In this document: positions 55,590-63,764 of the stretch, piece by piece
Position numbering within the stretch: the first letter of the stretch is position 1
Layout: every line of letters begins with the position of its first letter
Assembly (NCBI GenBank): GCA_963702035.1
Contig: OY969700.1
Coordinates: 1,302,001 to 1,366,000 of the forward strand
DNA: 64,000 bases
Source of the DNA: VRUE01 sp963702035
Lineage (GTDB): Bacteria; Actinomycetota; Thermoleophilia; Solirubrobacterales; 70-9
Reading direction: 5' to 3'
Position numbers and translations under genes: made by a program
Notes under the pieces: generated by a model
Told to the model about the DNA's origin: nothing
Database searches by the model: none
What the model saw: only the letters and a program-made list of their open reading frames with translations

Positions 55590-56249
55590 CTACTCGGCCA
55601 GGCCGGCGCCCAGATAGGGCGCCATCATGAACTCGGTGAGCTCGGGCAGGAGGTCCTCGGCCCGCTTGGCCTCGCCGCGGCGAATCTGTTGGTAGACGAT
55701 CCAGGCGACTCCGCCGACCAACGTCTCGGCGATCGTGTCGGGCAGCCGCTCGTCCCGCGGCAGCGTCTGCCTTGTCAGCCCGACGAAGGTCTCGAGCGAA
55801 TCCTCGTAGCGCCTGGTTGTCGCCGGTGTGGCCGAGAGCGCCTCGATCATGCACATCCGCGCCAGCGTCGGCTGCGCGGCGACGAAACCGAGAAAGGCGG
55901 CGAGCCCGGCCTCGATCCGGTCCTGCCAGTCCTCGTCGCGGTCGGCGCCCGCTTCCTCAACGCGGCGAAGAACCTCGTCCCGGGCGGCGTCGAAAGCGGC
56001 GAGGAAGACCTCCTCCTTGCCCTCGAAGTTGTCGTAGAGCGTTTTGCGGGCCACGCCCGCTCGCTTGACGATGTCAGAGATCTTGGTCGCCTCATACCCC
56101 TGTTCGGCGGTCAGCTCCGCCAGCGCATCCATGATGCGCCGCTGCTTGTGCAACGCGATGAACTCGCGCGGAAGCGCCGGACGGATGGATGGGGCGGGCC
56201 GTTTTTGCGTCTGCCTCTCCTCCATCCCCCCTTTTCCCCGTGGCGTCAT
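55590..56249 (-). CDS. TetR-family regulator, paralog B
   Basis: A 219-residue protein from ATG 56249, or 211 residues from ATG 56225. The DNA-binding domain is KISDIVKRAGVARKTLYDNFEGKEEVFLAAFDAA. The ending LLPELTEFMMAPYLGAGLAE parallels paralog A. It is divergent from paralog C, sharing a short promoter region. Regulated genes unknown. Confidence 0.88.
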   Translation of the reverse strand: MTPRGKGGMEERQTQKRPAPSIRPALPREFIALHKQRRIMDALAELTAEQGYEATKISDIVKRAGVARKTLYDNFEGKEEVFLAAFDAARDEVLRRVEEAGADRDEDWQDRIEAGLAAFLGFVAAQPTLARMCMIEALSATPATTRRYEDSLETFVGLTRQTLPRDERLPDTIAETLVGGVAWIVYQQIRRGEAKRAEDLLPELTEFMMAPYLGAGLAE

Positions 56250-56354
56250 AGAACAAGGATACCCAGGGTCGCCGAATTTCCCATGCACGTTAGCGACTTT
56301 TCTGGTACCCTTGGAGGGCCTGCATATTTTCTAAAAGAAACGCGTAGGTTCCTT

Positions 56355-57119
56355 ATGGCACTAGAGAGGGTAACGCTCAGTAGGGAGAAGCTGGCGGATG
56401 CGGTCGGGGACCGCTGGTCAGACTCGGAACTCAGCGAGGCACTTGCCCTGCTGACTCGCGCCGACGGCCGTTTCCCGGCCGGGGTGAGGACGCTGCCCGC
56501 GGATCTCGTCAAGGCGGTCCAGCGGGAGCGCCTGCTGGCGGCGATGATCGGCGCGGCGACCGAAATCGGCTACAACAACCTCACGGTCCAGAACGTACTC
56601 ACCCGTGCCGGCATCTCGCGGCCGACGTTCTACGAGCAGTTCGAGGACAAGGAAGACTGCTTCCTCGCCAGCTTTGACGCCGCGGCGGGCCGGATGCGAG
56701 CGCGGATCGAGGCCGCCGGCCTCGACGCCGGGCCCACCTGGCGCGACCAACTGCGCAGCGGCATCGCCGAGCTGCTGCGTTTCATCGTGGACGAGCCCGA
56801 AGAGGCTCGCATCGTGATCGTCGAGGCGCGGGCATCGAGTCCGGCGGGGCTGCAACGCCGCGACGAGCTGCTCGACCACTTCGCCGGCTGTGTCAACGCT
56901 TTGGTCAGGGAGGACCTGGACGAACCCCCTTCGGCAATCGCCGCCGCCGGGGTCGTCGGTGGGATCGAATCAGTGCTCTACGCACGCCTGCAGAAAGGCG
57001 AGACCGAGGATCTCGACGCGCTCCTCCCTTCGCTGATGTATTTCGCCGTCCTCTCCTACGCCGGCCGCGAGGCGGCCGGCGAGGAGATGGACGATGCGGC
57101 TCTTGCTGAAACGTCCTAG
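56355..57119 (+). CDS. TetR-family regulator, paralog C
   Basis: A 254-residue protein from ATG 56355; ATG 56283 would add 24 residues but lies close to the divergent promoter. The TetR domain (TVQNVLTRAGISRPTFYEQFEDKEDCFLASFDAA) starts near residue 75, after an N-terminal extension (ERVTLSREKLADAVGDRWSD) that might be an extra DNA- or protein-binding part. The C-terminus ends LLPSLMYFAVLSYAGREAA. It overlaps the convergent MerR gene by 4 bases. Confidence 0.87.
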   Translation: MALERVTLSREKLADAVGDRWSDSELSEALALLTRADGRFPAGVRTLPADLVKAVQRERLLAAMIGAATEIGYNNLTVQNVLTRAGISRPTFYEQFEDKEDCFLASFDAAAGRMRARIEAAGLDAGPTWRDQLRSGIAELLRFIVDEPEEARIVIVEARASSPAGLQRRDELLDHFAGCVNALVREDLDEPPSAIAAAGVVGGIESVLYARLQKGETEDLDALLPSLMYFAVLSYAGREAAGEEMDDAALAETS

Positions 57120-57910
57120 CGCTTGCGGCGCTTGCCGGAGCGCTTGCTCGGGCGGGCGGCGAGCCGCAAGGTGCGCTCGCTCTCCTTCTCGACCGCCTCC
57201 CCCATCGCGATCTGGAAGGTCGCCAGCAGGGCACCGGCGGCGAGTGGCCGCATCCGTTCGAGCGCCTCGCTCATCCGCGGCCAGTCGCGCTCGGGCCGGC
57301 CGGCGCGATCGAACGGCTGCCACACCTCCTTGACGAAGAGGTCGACGAAGGCGCGCGCGGCGCCGTCGGCATGACGGCGCAATTTCTGTGCGGTGACGAG
57401 GGCGCCCTCGGCACCGATGCCGAGCTCGGCCAGCTCGGCGGCGGCGCGGAGCAGCTGCGGACTGATCACCTCGACACGGCCGTCGGGTAGGGCGCGGAAG
57501 ATGCCCAGCTTTTCGGCCTGCCGGGTCAGCTTGGGATCGGCTGCCTCGCTCCAGATCCCAGCCAGCTCGTCGGCATCGACGATCTCCGGCGCCTCGTCTT
57601 CGAAAGGAGCGCGGAGGGCACGGGTGAAGTCGAAGATCGCCGAAGCCGAGCCTTCGCCGCTGTCGAGCACCCGGCGTATCGCCTCCAGGTTGAGGCCGTC
57701 CGCCTGCATCTCGCGGGTCAGCTCGATCCGCGCGACGTGCTCCTCGCCGTAGTAGCCGGTCCGGCCGCGAACGGTGGGGGGCGGCAACAGCCCTCGCGTC
57801 TGGTGGGCGCGGATGTTGCGGACGGTCATCCCGGTTCGCTCCGCCAGCTGGCGGATCGTCATCTCGCCCTCGGCGGGCTTAGAGTCCATCTTGGAACCGT
57901 TACTACTCAT
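57116..57910 (-). CDS. MerR-family regulator
   Basis: A 264-residue protein. The MerR helix-turn-helix spans about residues 17-80 (MTIRQLAERTGMTVRNIRAHQTRGLLPPP, then YYGEEHVARIELTREMQADGLNLEAIRRVLD). The C-terminal 170 residues are helical and not a usual metal site; no Cys metal motif is seen. A basic tail (RPSKRSGKRRKR) ends the protein. It may respond to an organic ligand. It lies 26 bases downstream of an SDR gene on the same strand. Confidence 0.87.
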   Translation of the reverse strand: MSSNGSKMDSKPAEGEMTIRQLAERTGMTVRNIRAHQTRGLLPPPTVRGRTGYYGEEHVARIELTREMQADGLNLEAIRRVLDSGEGSASAIFDFTRALRAPFEDEAPEIVDADELAGIWSEAADPKLTRQAEKLGIFRALPDGRVEVISPQLLRAAAELAELGIGAEGALVTAQKLRRHADGAARAFVDLFVKEVWQPFDRAGRPERDWPRMSEALERMRPLAAGALLATFQIAMGEAVEKESERTLRLAARPSKRSGKRRKR

Positions 57911-57936
57911 CGCACTGCATGGTAAGTGGCTCGCGG

Positions 57937-58656
57937 TTACACCACCTGGCCGGTGAGCGGCAGGCGCCGGCCGTTCATCTCCCCAGCGGCGTCCGAGCAG
58001 AGGAAGGCGATCGCCGCGCCGATGTGCTCGGCCGGCGTGAACGAAGAAAAGTCCCCGTCGGGGTTCTCCTCTTTCATCCGCTGAGTGAGGATCGCGTCGA
58101 CGACGACGATGTTGGCCGTCGCGGCGCTGCCGGCGAAGCCGTCGGCGAGGGCGAGCGTCCAGGCCTCGGCGGCCGCCTTCGCGGCGGCGTAGGCGGCGTT
58201 GGAGTTGGATGGTGCCTGCGCCTGCTTGGCGGAGACGAGGACAAAACGGCCGTGCTCAGAGCCGAGGAGCGCATCGTGGAAGGCACGGGTGGTGTGTTGG
58301 ACGGTGCGGATCAGGAGGTCGTGGAGCAGATCCCAGTCCGAGAGCGGCGCCTCGTGCAGCGCCTGCCCCCCACGCCAACCGCCAACGAGGTGCAACAGCC
58401 CGTCGACCCGACCAAAGCGCTCAAGCAACGCCGCACACCAACCCCGCGCCGCCTCCTCGTCGAGCAGGTCGACCCCGCGCCCGTCCCAGCGCTCGGCGGG
58501 CAGTGCCAGCTCGGCCCCGATTTCGTCAGCGCGGCCCTGAGAGCGATCGGCAGCGGCGACGATGGCCCCCTCAGCCGCAAGGCACTCGGCCACAACCGGC
58601 CCGAGGCCACCGCCGATGCCGGCGATGGCGTAGACGCGACCGTGGAGGTTGCTCAT
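57937..58656 (-). CDS. Short-chain dehydrogenase/reductase
   Basis: A 239-residue protein with a Rossmann start (YAIAGIGGGLGPVVAECLAAEGAIV), which is an altered TGxxxGIG motif, the NAG-region LLHLVGGW and catalytic residues in SAKQAQAPSNSNAAYAAAKAA (Tyr-x3-Lys). The cofactor-binding Gly motif has changed slightly but the pattern is retained. Substrate unknown. It may be regulated by the MerR gene downstream. Confidence 0.88.
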   Translation of the reverse strand: MSNLHGRVYAIAGIGGGLGPVVAECLAAEGAIVAAADRSQGRADEIGAELALPAERWDGRGVDLLDEEAARGWCAALLERFGRVDGLLHLVGGWRGGQALHEAPLSDWDLLHDLLIRTVQHTTRAFHDALLGSEHGRFVLVSAKQAQAPSNSNAAYAAAKAAAEAWTLALADGFAGSAATANIVVVDAILTQRMKEENPDGDFSSFTPAEHIGAAIAFLCSDAAGEMNGRRLPLTGQVV

Positions 58657-58798
58657 ATGGCCCTAGCCGGACGGCATTCCAACCCCGCTACGGCAGATGC
58701 GATCAGGCATCTGCACGCGGAGCTGCAGCCGATCCTGGTTGCCTTTCGTCATCGAGATCGTCCGGGAGCCTACTCCCCACCAAAGCTGTCCGCTAATG

Positions 58799-58816
58799 CC
58801 GTACACTGATGTACGG
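58799..58816. promoter_or_regulatory. Inverted repeat at the ATPase start
   Basis: CCGTACA (58799-58805) and TGTACGG (58810-58816) form a perfect inverted repeat with a 4-base centre. Its last base is the first base of the GTG start of the ATPase gene, so the site would control transcription or translation start. Confidence 0.45.
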
Positions 58817-59919
58817 TGAATCCGTTCAACTATCAAGGCCCGGTCGGCCCCGCCCGTCTGATCGACCGCCGCTCCGAGCTCGATGAGCTGCAACGAGCCG
58901 CGGCCGACCGGATCGCCGTCCGCCTCGCGGCTCCACGCCGCTTTGGCAAGAGCAGCCTGCTGGATGCCCACATCTTCGCGATGCGCGAAGCAGGCCATCG
59001 CGCGGTGCGCGTCAACTTCTCCAAGGTCGCAACGCTGGGCGATGTGGCAGCGCGCGTAGCGGGCTCCTTCAGCGACCTGTCAAACGATCCGGGACGAAGC
59101 GTACGCCGTTGGGCGGCACGTCTCGAAGTCGGCGCCTCCATAGCCGGGCTCGGAGTCAGCGTGGCCGCGCGCGCGCCGCGCCCACCGGCAGACGAGGCGC
59201 GCGCCGCGCTCCTTGAGCTGCTTGATGTCCCACGGGCGCTGCATGAAGCGGACGGCGGGCTCACGGTCGTCTGCTTCGACGAGTTCCAGGACGTCCTGAT
59301 CGCCGATGACGCGCTCGACGGCCTGGTGCGCTCCGTGATCCAGCATCATGGCGAGGCCGCGGCCTATGTCTTTGCCGGGAGCCAGCCGTCGCTCATGCAC
59401 GCGCTCTTCGCCGAGCACGAGCGACCCTTCTATGGCCAGGCTCGCCCGCTCGAGCTTCCCGCCCTGCCCCTCGCCGAGGCCGCGCACGACATCGAAGCTC
59501 TGCTCGTCGCCGACGGGCTCGACCCCAGCGGCAGCGTCGACGAGCTACTCGCCTTCACGGGTGGGCATCCACAGCGCACGATCCTGCTTGCCCATCACCT
59601 CTACGACCTGCTCGAACAGCAGGCAGATCACTCGGACCCCGCGCCCGCGGCGCTCGAGCTGGCGCTCGCGGAGACCCGAGACGCACACCAGGCGCTGTGG
59701 GATGGCCTCAACAGGAACGAACGCCTGGTCCTGCTCGCGGTGGGCGACGGCCAGGCCCCTACGGGCAGCGTCGTCGCAAGTGAGCACCGCGTCGCGCGCT
59801 CCACGCTTCAAGAGGCACTCGAACGACTGCTTGCCGATGAACGTCACGTCAAACGCGATGGGGACGGCAAGCCGTACCTGCTCGACCCCCTGTTGGCCGA
59901 GTGGCTCAAGCGCCGTTGA
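58816..59919 (+). CDS. AAA/STAND-type ATPase (archaeal-ATPase-like)
   Basis: A 367-residue protein. Walker A is LAAPRRFGKSSLL (about residue 40), Walker B is TVVCFDEFQDVLI, and the sensor region is YVFAGSQPSLMHALF. A helical domain and a winged-helix-like C-terminus (RNERLVLLAVGDGQAPTG, then STLQEALERLLADE) follow, as in archaeal-type MNS ATPases. Such genes are frequent in mobile or defence regions, but no partner is seen here. It starts at GTG 58816 in an inverted repeat. Confidence 0.82.
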   Translation: MNPFNYQGPVGPARLIDRRSELDELQRAAADRIAVRLAAPRRFGKSSLLDAHIFAMREAGHRAVRVNFSKVATLGDVAARVAGSFSDLSNDPGRSVRRWAARLEVGASIAGLGVSVAARAPRPPADEARAALLELLDVPRALHEADGGLTVVCFDEFQDVLIADDALDGLVRSVIQHHGEAAAYVFAGSQPSLMHALFAEHERPFYGQARPLELPALPLAEAAHDIEALLVADGLDPSGSVDELLAFTGGHPQRTILLAHHLYDLLEQQADHSDPAPAALELALAETRDAHQALWDGLNRNERLVLLAVGDGQAPTGSVVASEHRVARSTLQEALERLLADERHVKRDGDGKPYLLDPLLAEWLKRR

Positions 59920-59960
59920 ATCGCTTCAGCGCCGCCGAAGACGACTCAGCCGGACTGTGA

Positions 59961-60042
59961 TGGGGGAGGCAGGATTCGAACCTGCGTAGGCATAGCCAAC
60001 TGGTTTACAGCCAGTCTCCTTTAACCACTCGGACACTCCCCC
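59961..60042 (-). tRNA. tRNA-Tyr (anticodon GTA)
   Basis: An 82-base cloverleaf on the minus strand. The acceptor stem is GGGGGAG with CTCCCCC. The anticodon stem is ACTGG/CCAGT with loop CTGTAAA (anticodon GTA). There is a long variable arm, as in type II tRNA-Tyr, and T-arm GGTTCGAATCC. No CCA encoded. Confidence 0.97.
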
Positions 60043-60070
60043 GAGGCGATGCGAGTTTACCGGGGGAGCG

Positions 60071-60448
60071 TCAGGTCTCGACGCCCAAGCGGGCGGCCAT
60101 CTCCTCGTTGAAGGCGGTGAGGGCCGACATCGGGCGCATGAAGACGGTCAGCTCCTTGACCAAGCCCCTCTCGTCGAGCTCGAGGAAGTCGATGCCCTCG
60201 AGCTCGCGGTCGCCGACCCGGGCCTTGAAGCGCAGGACGACGGTGCGCTCGTCGGCGAGCTCGTCGAGGTAGCGGAAGTCCTCCAAGGTGGCAGCGACGT
60301 GGGTGAGAACCTGAGTCACGATCTCGCGGCCCTCGAAGCCGCGGAAGAGGATCGGGCTGTGCAGGACGACGTCCTCGCGCAGCGTCGCCTTGGCCGCCTC
60401 CAGGTCCTTGGCCTCGGCGGCGAGGCGGAATGGATGGGGTGCGGTCAT
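60071..60448 (-). CDS. SnoaL-like (NTF2 fold) protein
   Basis: A 125-residue protein. The N-terminus FRLAAEAKDLEAAKATLREDVVLHSPILFRGFEG and strands (ERTVVLRFKARVGDRELEGIDFLELDERG) match the SnoaL-like domain. Many close relatives occur in actinobacteria as orphans. Function unknown. It is divergent from the nitroreductase gene. Confidence 0.85.
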   Translation of the reverse strand: MTAPHPFRLAAEAKDLEAAKATLREDVVLHSPILFRGFEGREIVTQVLTHVAATLEDFRYLDELADERTVVLRFKARVGDRELEGIDFLELDERGLVKELTVFMRPMSALTAFNEEMAARLGVET

Positions 60449-60482
60449 GCACCCACCCTACGCCGTGGAATACTGCCTCGCA

Positions 60483-60941
60483 ATGCTCGGCGACAAGTTC
60501 TACTCACGGGCCTCGCAGGCGATGGGCGCAACCGGATTGCGCTGGACCGGCAAGCTCAACATCCCGCTCTACCGGCTCAGCGGCGGTCGTATCGGCGGCC
60601 GCATCTCCGAAGCACCAGTGCTGCTCCTGACGACGACCGGACGTAAATCGGGACAACAGCGGACGGCCCCGGTCGTCTACCTGGCCGATGGCGAGAACTT
60701 GGTCGTGATCGGCTCAAACGCAGGCCATAGCCGCACGCCGGCCTGGTCGCTCAACCTCAAGGCGAACCCGAAGGCCGAGGTCGAGGTCGGGCGCAGGCGG
60801 CGGCAGGTACGGGCGCGGGTCGCCGAGGGCGAGGAGCGCGCCGACCTCTGGCGCAAGCACAACGAGCAGTACTCGGGCTTCGACGAATACGAGGCGCGGA
60901 CCGACCGCGACATCGCGCTGTTCGTGCTCGAACCGAGCTGA
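60483..60941 (+). CDS. Deazaflavin (F420)-dependent nitroreductase family protein
   Basis: A 152-residue protein. The segment VLLLTTTGRKSGQQRTAPVVYLADGENLVVIGSNAG is the core of the DDN/F420 family, followed by NLKANPKAEVEVGRRRRQVRARV. I used ATG 60483; upstream in-frame ATG and GTG starts exist. It suggests that the cell makes F420, as many actinobacteria do. Substrate unknown. Confidence 0.88.
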   Translation: MLGDKFYSRASQAMGATGLRWTGKLNIPLYRLSGGRIGGRISEAPVLLLTTTGRKSGQQRTAPVVYLADGENLVVIGSNAGHSRTPAWSLNLKANPKAEVEVGRRRRQVRARVAEGEERADLWRKHNEQYSGFDEYEARTDRDIALFVLEPS

Positions 60942-60957
60942 GGGCCTACCCAATCGC

Positions 60958-62079
60958 TCATCCCGCTTCGCGGAGCATCTGCGCCTCTGGCAGATGCTGC
61001 AGTTTCTTCAGCGTGTTGTTCTCGATCTGGCGGATCCGCTCGCGGGTGACGCCAAACGTGTTGCCCACCTCCTCGAGCGTCAGCGGCTCCAGCCCGGTGA
61101 GGCCGTAACGAAGCTCGATCACCTGCCGCTCGCGCTCGGGCAGCGCCGAGAGCGCTTTGCGCACACCCTCTTTCTGCATGTGTTCGCTCGCCTCTTCGAA
61201 GGGCTCGGCAACCGTGTCGTCGGCGACGAAATCGCCGAGCTCGGAATCGTCCTCGTCGCCCACCGGTTTCTCCAGCGAGACCGGTAGCTGCGCGACGCGG
61301 AGGATCTCGCGCACTTCGGCCAGCGGCCAGCGCAGCTCCTCGGCGATCTCGGCCGGCTCGGGCTCACGGCCGAAGCGCTGCACCAGCTGGCGCTCGACGT
61401 GGGCGACCCGGTTCAGCTTCTCGACCATGTGCACCGGGATGCGGATCGTCCGCGCCTTGTCGGCGATCGCCCGGGTCACCGCCTGGCGGATCCACCAGGT
61501 CGCGTAGGTGGAGAACTTGTAGCCGCGCCGGTAGTCGAACTTCTCCACGGCGCGGATCAGACCCAGCGAACCGTCCTGAATCAGGTCGAGGAAGCTGAGC
61601 CCGCGACCAAGATAGCCTTTTGCGATCGAGACGACGAGCCGCAGGTTGGCCTCGACCATCTGCCGCTTGGCGATCATGTCGCCACGCTCGATCCGCTTCG
61701 CGAGTTCGACCTCCTGGGCGGCAGTGAGCAGGTCGACCCGGCCGATCGAGCGCAGGTAGAGGCGCAGCGAATCGAGACTGGGTTCGATCGTCAGGTCAAG
61801 CTCCGGTTTGCGCCCGGCGCCGTTTGTGGACTCGGCGCGCTGCTCTTTGTAAGCGCTGACGCCGTCCTCAGCGATCACTTCGACGCCGTGTTCGACCAGG
61901 TGGGCATGCAGGCCGGCGACCTGCTCCTTGGTCACCTCCACCTCCTCAAGCGTGGAGGCGATCTGCTCGAAGGTGAGATAGCCGCGATCACGGCCGAGCG
62001 CAACCAGCGACTGGAGCTCCTGCGGCCCCGCCGGCTGTTCACTCGAATCCTGATTCAGCCCCCGAGGGACCGTCTCCAA
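60958..62079 (-). CDS. Sigma-70 family factor, primary type (RpoD/SigA-like)
   Basis: A 373-residue factor. Region 1.1-like residues (LVALGRDRGYLTFEQIASTLEEVEVTKEQVAGLHAHLVEHGVEVI) open the protein, followed by region 1.2 (DSLRLYLRSIGRVDLLTAAQEVELAKRIERG), 2.1-2.4 (FLDLIQDGSLGLIRAVEKFDY, then STYATWWIRQAVTRAIADKARTIRIPVH), region 3 and 4.2 (LTLEEVGNTFGVTRERIRQIE). The short N-terminus fits a primary or near-primary sigma factor. The last residues of region 4.2 are normal. Confidence 0.92.
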   Translation of the reverse strand: METVPRGLNQDSSEQPAGPQELQSLVALGRDRGYLTFEQIASTLEEVEVTKEQVAGLHAHLVEHGVEVIAEDGVSAYKEQRAESTNGAGRKPELDLTIEPSLDSLRLYLRSIGRVDLLTAAQEVELAKRIERGDMIAKRQMVEANLRLVVSIAKGYLGRGLSFLDLIQDGSLGLIRAVEKFDYRRGYKFSTYATWWIRQAVTRAIADKARTIRIPVHMVEKLNRVAHVERQLVQRFGREPEPAEIAEELRWPLAEVREILRVAQLPVSLEKPVGDEDDSELGDFVADDTVAEPFEEASEHMQKEGVRKALSALPERERQVIELRYGLTGLEPLTLEEVGNTFGVTRERIRQIENNTLKKLQHLPEAQMLREAG

Positions 62080-62187
62080 CGGCTCGATATCACTGCCTCC
62101 ACTGCAACCCTGTTCCCCTCCCGGGGGCCGGCCCCATCGCTCCGACCCTCGGGAGTATAGGGAGCAAATCGCCTACGCTTCATGCTC

Positions 62188-63186
62188 ATGGCAACCCACT
62201 CCACCACGCCTCTTGCGGCGACTACTCCCGATGTCCAGTCGGGAACCCCTGACACTCAGGTAAGCCTCTCGCGGGTCGGCGTGACCGGAGTCGAGAAGGT
62301 GATCCGGGTCGAGGCGGACGGCACCGAGAACCTCTACCACGCGGATTTCGAGTGCTTCGTCGATCTCAATCCGCGCCAGGCCGGCGTCCACATGTCGCGC
62401 TTCGAGGAAATCGTCGGCGAGGCGATCGACGAGGTCGTCCTCGGCGAGGCGTTCCGCGCCGAGGTCCTCGCCGCCCACATAGCCCAGCGGGTTCGCGAGC
62501 GCCAGGGCGGCCTGCGTGCCGAGGTCTCGGTCACGGCGCGCTACCCGGAGACGGTCACGACCCCGGTCAGCGGCATCAGCACCCAGGAGATCTACGTCCT
62601 ACTCGGCACCGCGGTCGACTCGCTGCGCGGCACGCGAACGCTGACCGGCGTCCAGGCCCAGGGGATGACCGCCTGCCCCTGCGCGCAGGAGATGGTCGGC
62701 GGCCTTGCCCGCGAACGGCTCGCCGAGCGCGGCTTCGACGCCGAGCAGATCGAGGCGGCGATCGAGGCGGTGCCGATCGCCACCCACAACCAGCGCGGCA
62801 TCGGCACCCTCCACATCGGCTGCCCGGAGGGCGGGCCGGCGTGGATCGACGCGCCCGAGCTGCTGCGAATCGTCGAGCAGTCGATGAGCTCGGAGATATA
62901 CGAGTTGATGAAGCGTCCCGACGAGCTCGCGGTCGTCGCCAAGGCGCACTCGCAGCCGCGCTTCGTCGAGGACTGCGTGCGGGAGATGATTCGCCGGGTC
63001 GCCGGCGACTACCCGGACCTGCCGGGCGACGCCTTCGTGATGGCCCGCCAGGAGAACCTCGAGACGATCCACCGCCACAACGTCGTCGCCGAGCGCTACG
63101 GCGAGCTCGACGACCTGCGCGCCGAGCTCGCCGGCGGCGAGCACCAGCGCCGCCACACGACTATGCGCGAGTGGCTGGCGCCCTGA
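62188..63186 (+). CDS. folE2: GTP cyclohydrolase FolE2
   Basis: A 332-residue protein. The block GMTACPCAQEMVGG holds the Cys involved in metal binding, and GIGTLHIGCPEGG, HNQRG and EDCVREMIRRV are typical of FolE2/MptA. It makes 7,8-dihydroneopterin triphosphate from GTP without the zinc-only chemistry of FolE. ATG 62182 two codons earlier is an alternative. In many bacteria FolE2 is used under zinc shortage; no Zur site is seen here. Confidence 0.93.
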   Translation: MATHSTTPLAATTPDVQSGTPDTQVSLSRVGVTGVEKVIRVEADGTENLYHADFECFVDLNPRQAGVHMSRFEEIVGEAIDEVVLGEAFRAEVLAAHIAQRVRERQGGLRAEVSVTARYPETVTTPVSGISTQEIYVLLGTAVDSLRGTRTLTGVQAQGMTACPCAQEMVGGLARERLAERGFDAEQIEAAIEAVPIATHNQRGIGTLHIGCPEGGPAWIDAPELLRIVEQSMSSEIYELMKRPDELAVVAKAHSQPRFVEDCVREMIRRVAGDYPDLPGDAFVMARQENLETIHRHNVVAERYGELDDLRAELAGGEHQRRHTTMREWLAP

Positions 63187-63202
63187 CCGGTGACGTTGCC
63201 GG

Positions 63203-63751
63203 TCAGGTCGCTTTAGGCGCCGGCGAGTTGAGGCGCTTGCGTATTCCGAGGAAGTAGTCGGCGCCGCTGATCAACGTCACGGCGACGGCCACGTAGAGCA
63301 GCACGTTGACCCAGGTCGGGGCCGGGTTGGCGGCGATCAGGGCGAATATCGCGGCGATCTGCAGGACCGTCTTCAGCTTGCCCATCCAGCTTGCGGCGAT
63401 CACGACGCCGCGCTCGGCGGCGATCGCCCGCAGCCCGGTGACGGCGATCTCGCGGGCGATGATCACCATCGCGACCCACGCCTGCAGGCGGTCCAGCGAG
63501 ACGAGTGAGACGAGTGCGGCGGTGATCAGGAGCTTGTCGGCGAGCGGGTCCATCAATTTGCCGAAGGTGGTGACCGCGTCGCGCGAGCGGGCGAAATAAC
63601 CATCGAGACCATCCGTAAGCGCGGCCAGGGCGAAGACGGCGGCGGCCAGCTCGTCCCCGTTCGGCGTCTCGCCGAGCAGGGCGACCACCACGACCGGCAC
63701 GGCGAGGATGCGGAGCAGGGTGAGCGCGTTGGGCAGGTTGAGCGGGAACAT
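63203..63751 (-). CDS. pgsA: CDP-diacylglycerol-glycerol-3-phosphate 3-phosphatidyltransferase
   Basis: A 182-residue membrane protein. The CDP-alcohol phosphotransferase signature DGLDGYFARSRDAVTTFGKLMDPLADK is complete, with four or five helices around it. It makes phosphatidylglycerophosphate, the first step of PG/cardiolipin synthesis. ATG 63751 (MFPLNLPNALTLLRI) was chosen; upstream frame is shadow. It lies 13 bases after the MMPL gene stop. Confidence 0.93.
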   Translation of the reverse strand: MFPLNLPNALTLLRILAVPVVVVALLGETPNGDELAAAVFALAALTDGLDGYFARSRDAVTTFGKLMDPLADKLLITAALVSLVSLDRLQAWVAMVIIAREIAVTGLRAIAAERGVVIAASWMGKLKTVLQIAAIFALIAANPAPTWVNVLLYVAVAVTLISGADYFLGIRKRLNSPAPKAT

Positions 63752-63764
63752 GAGGCCGACGGGC

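Noticed and set aside
54853..55617. Plus-strand frame opposite TetR paralog A
   Set aside because: Antisense shadow without a family match; the TetR gene is clear.
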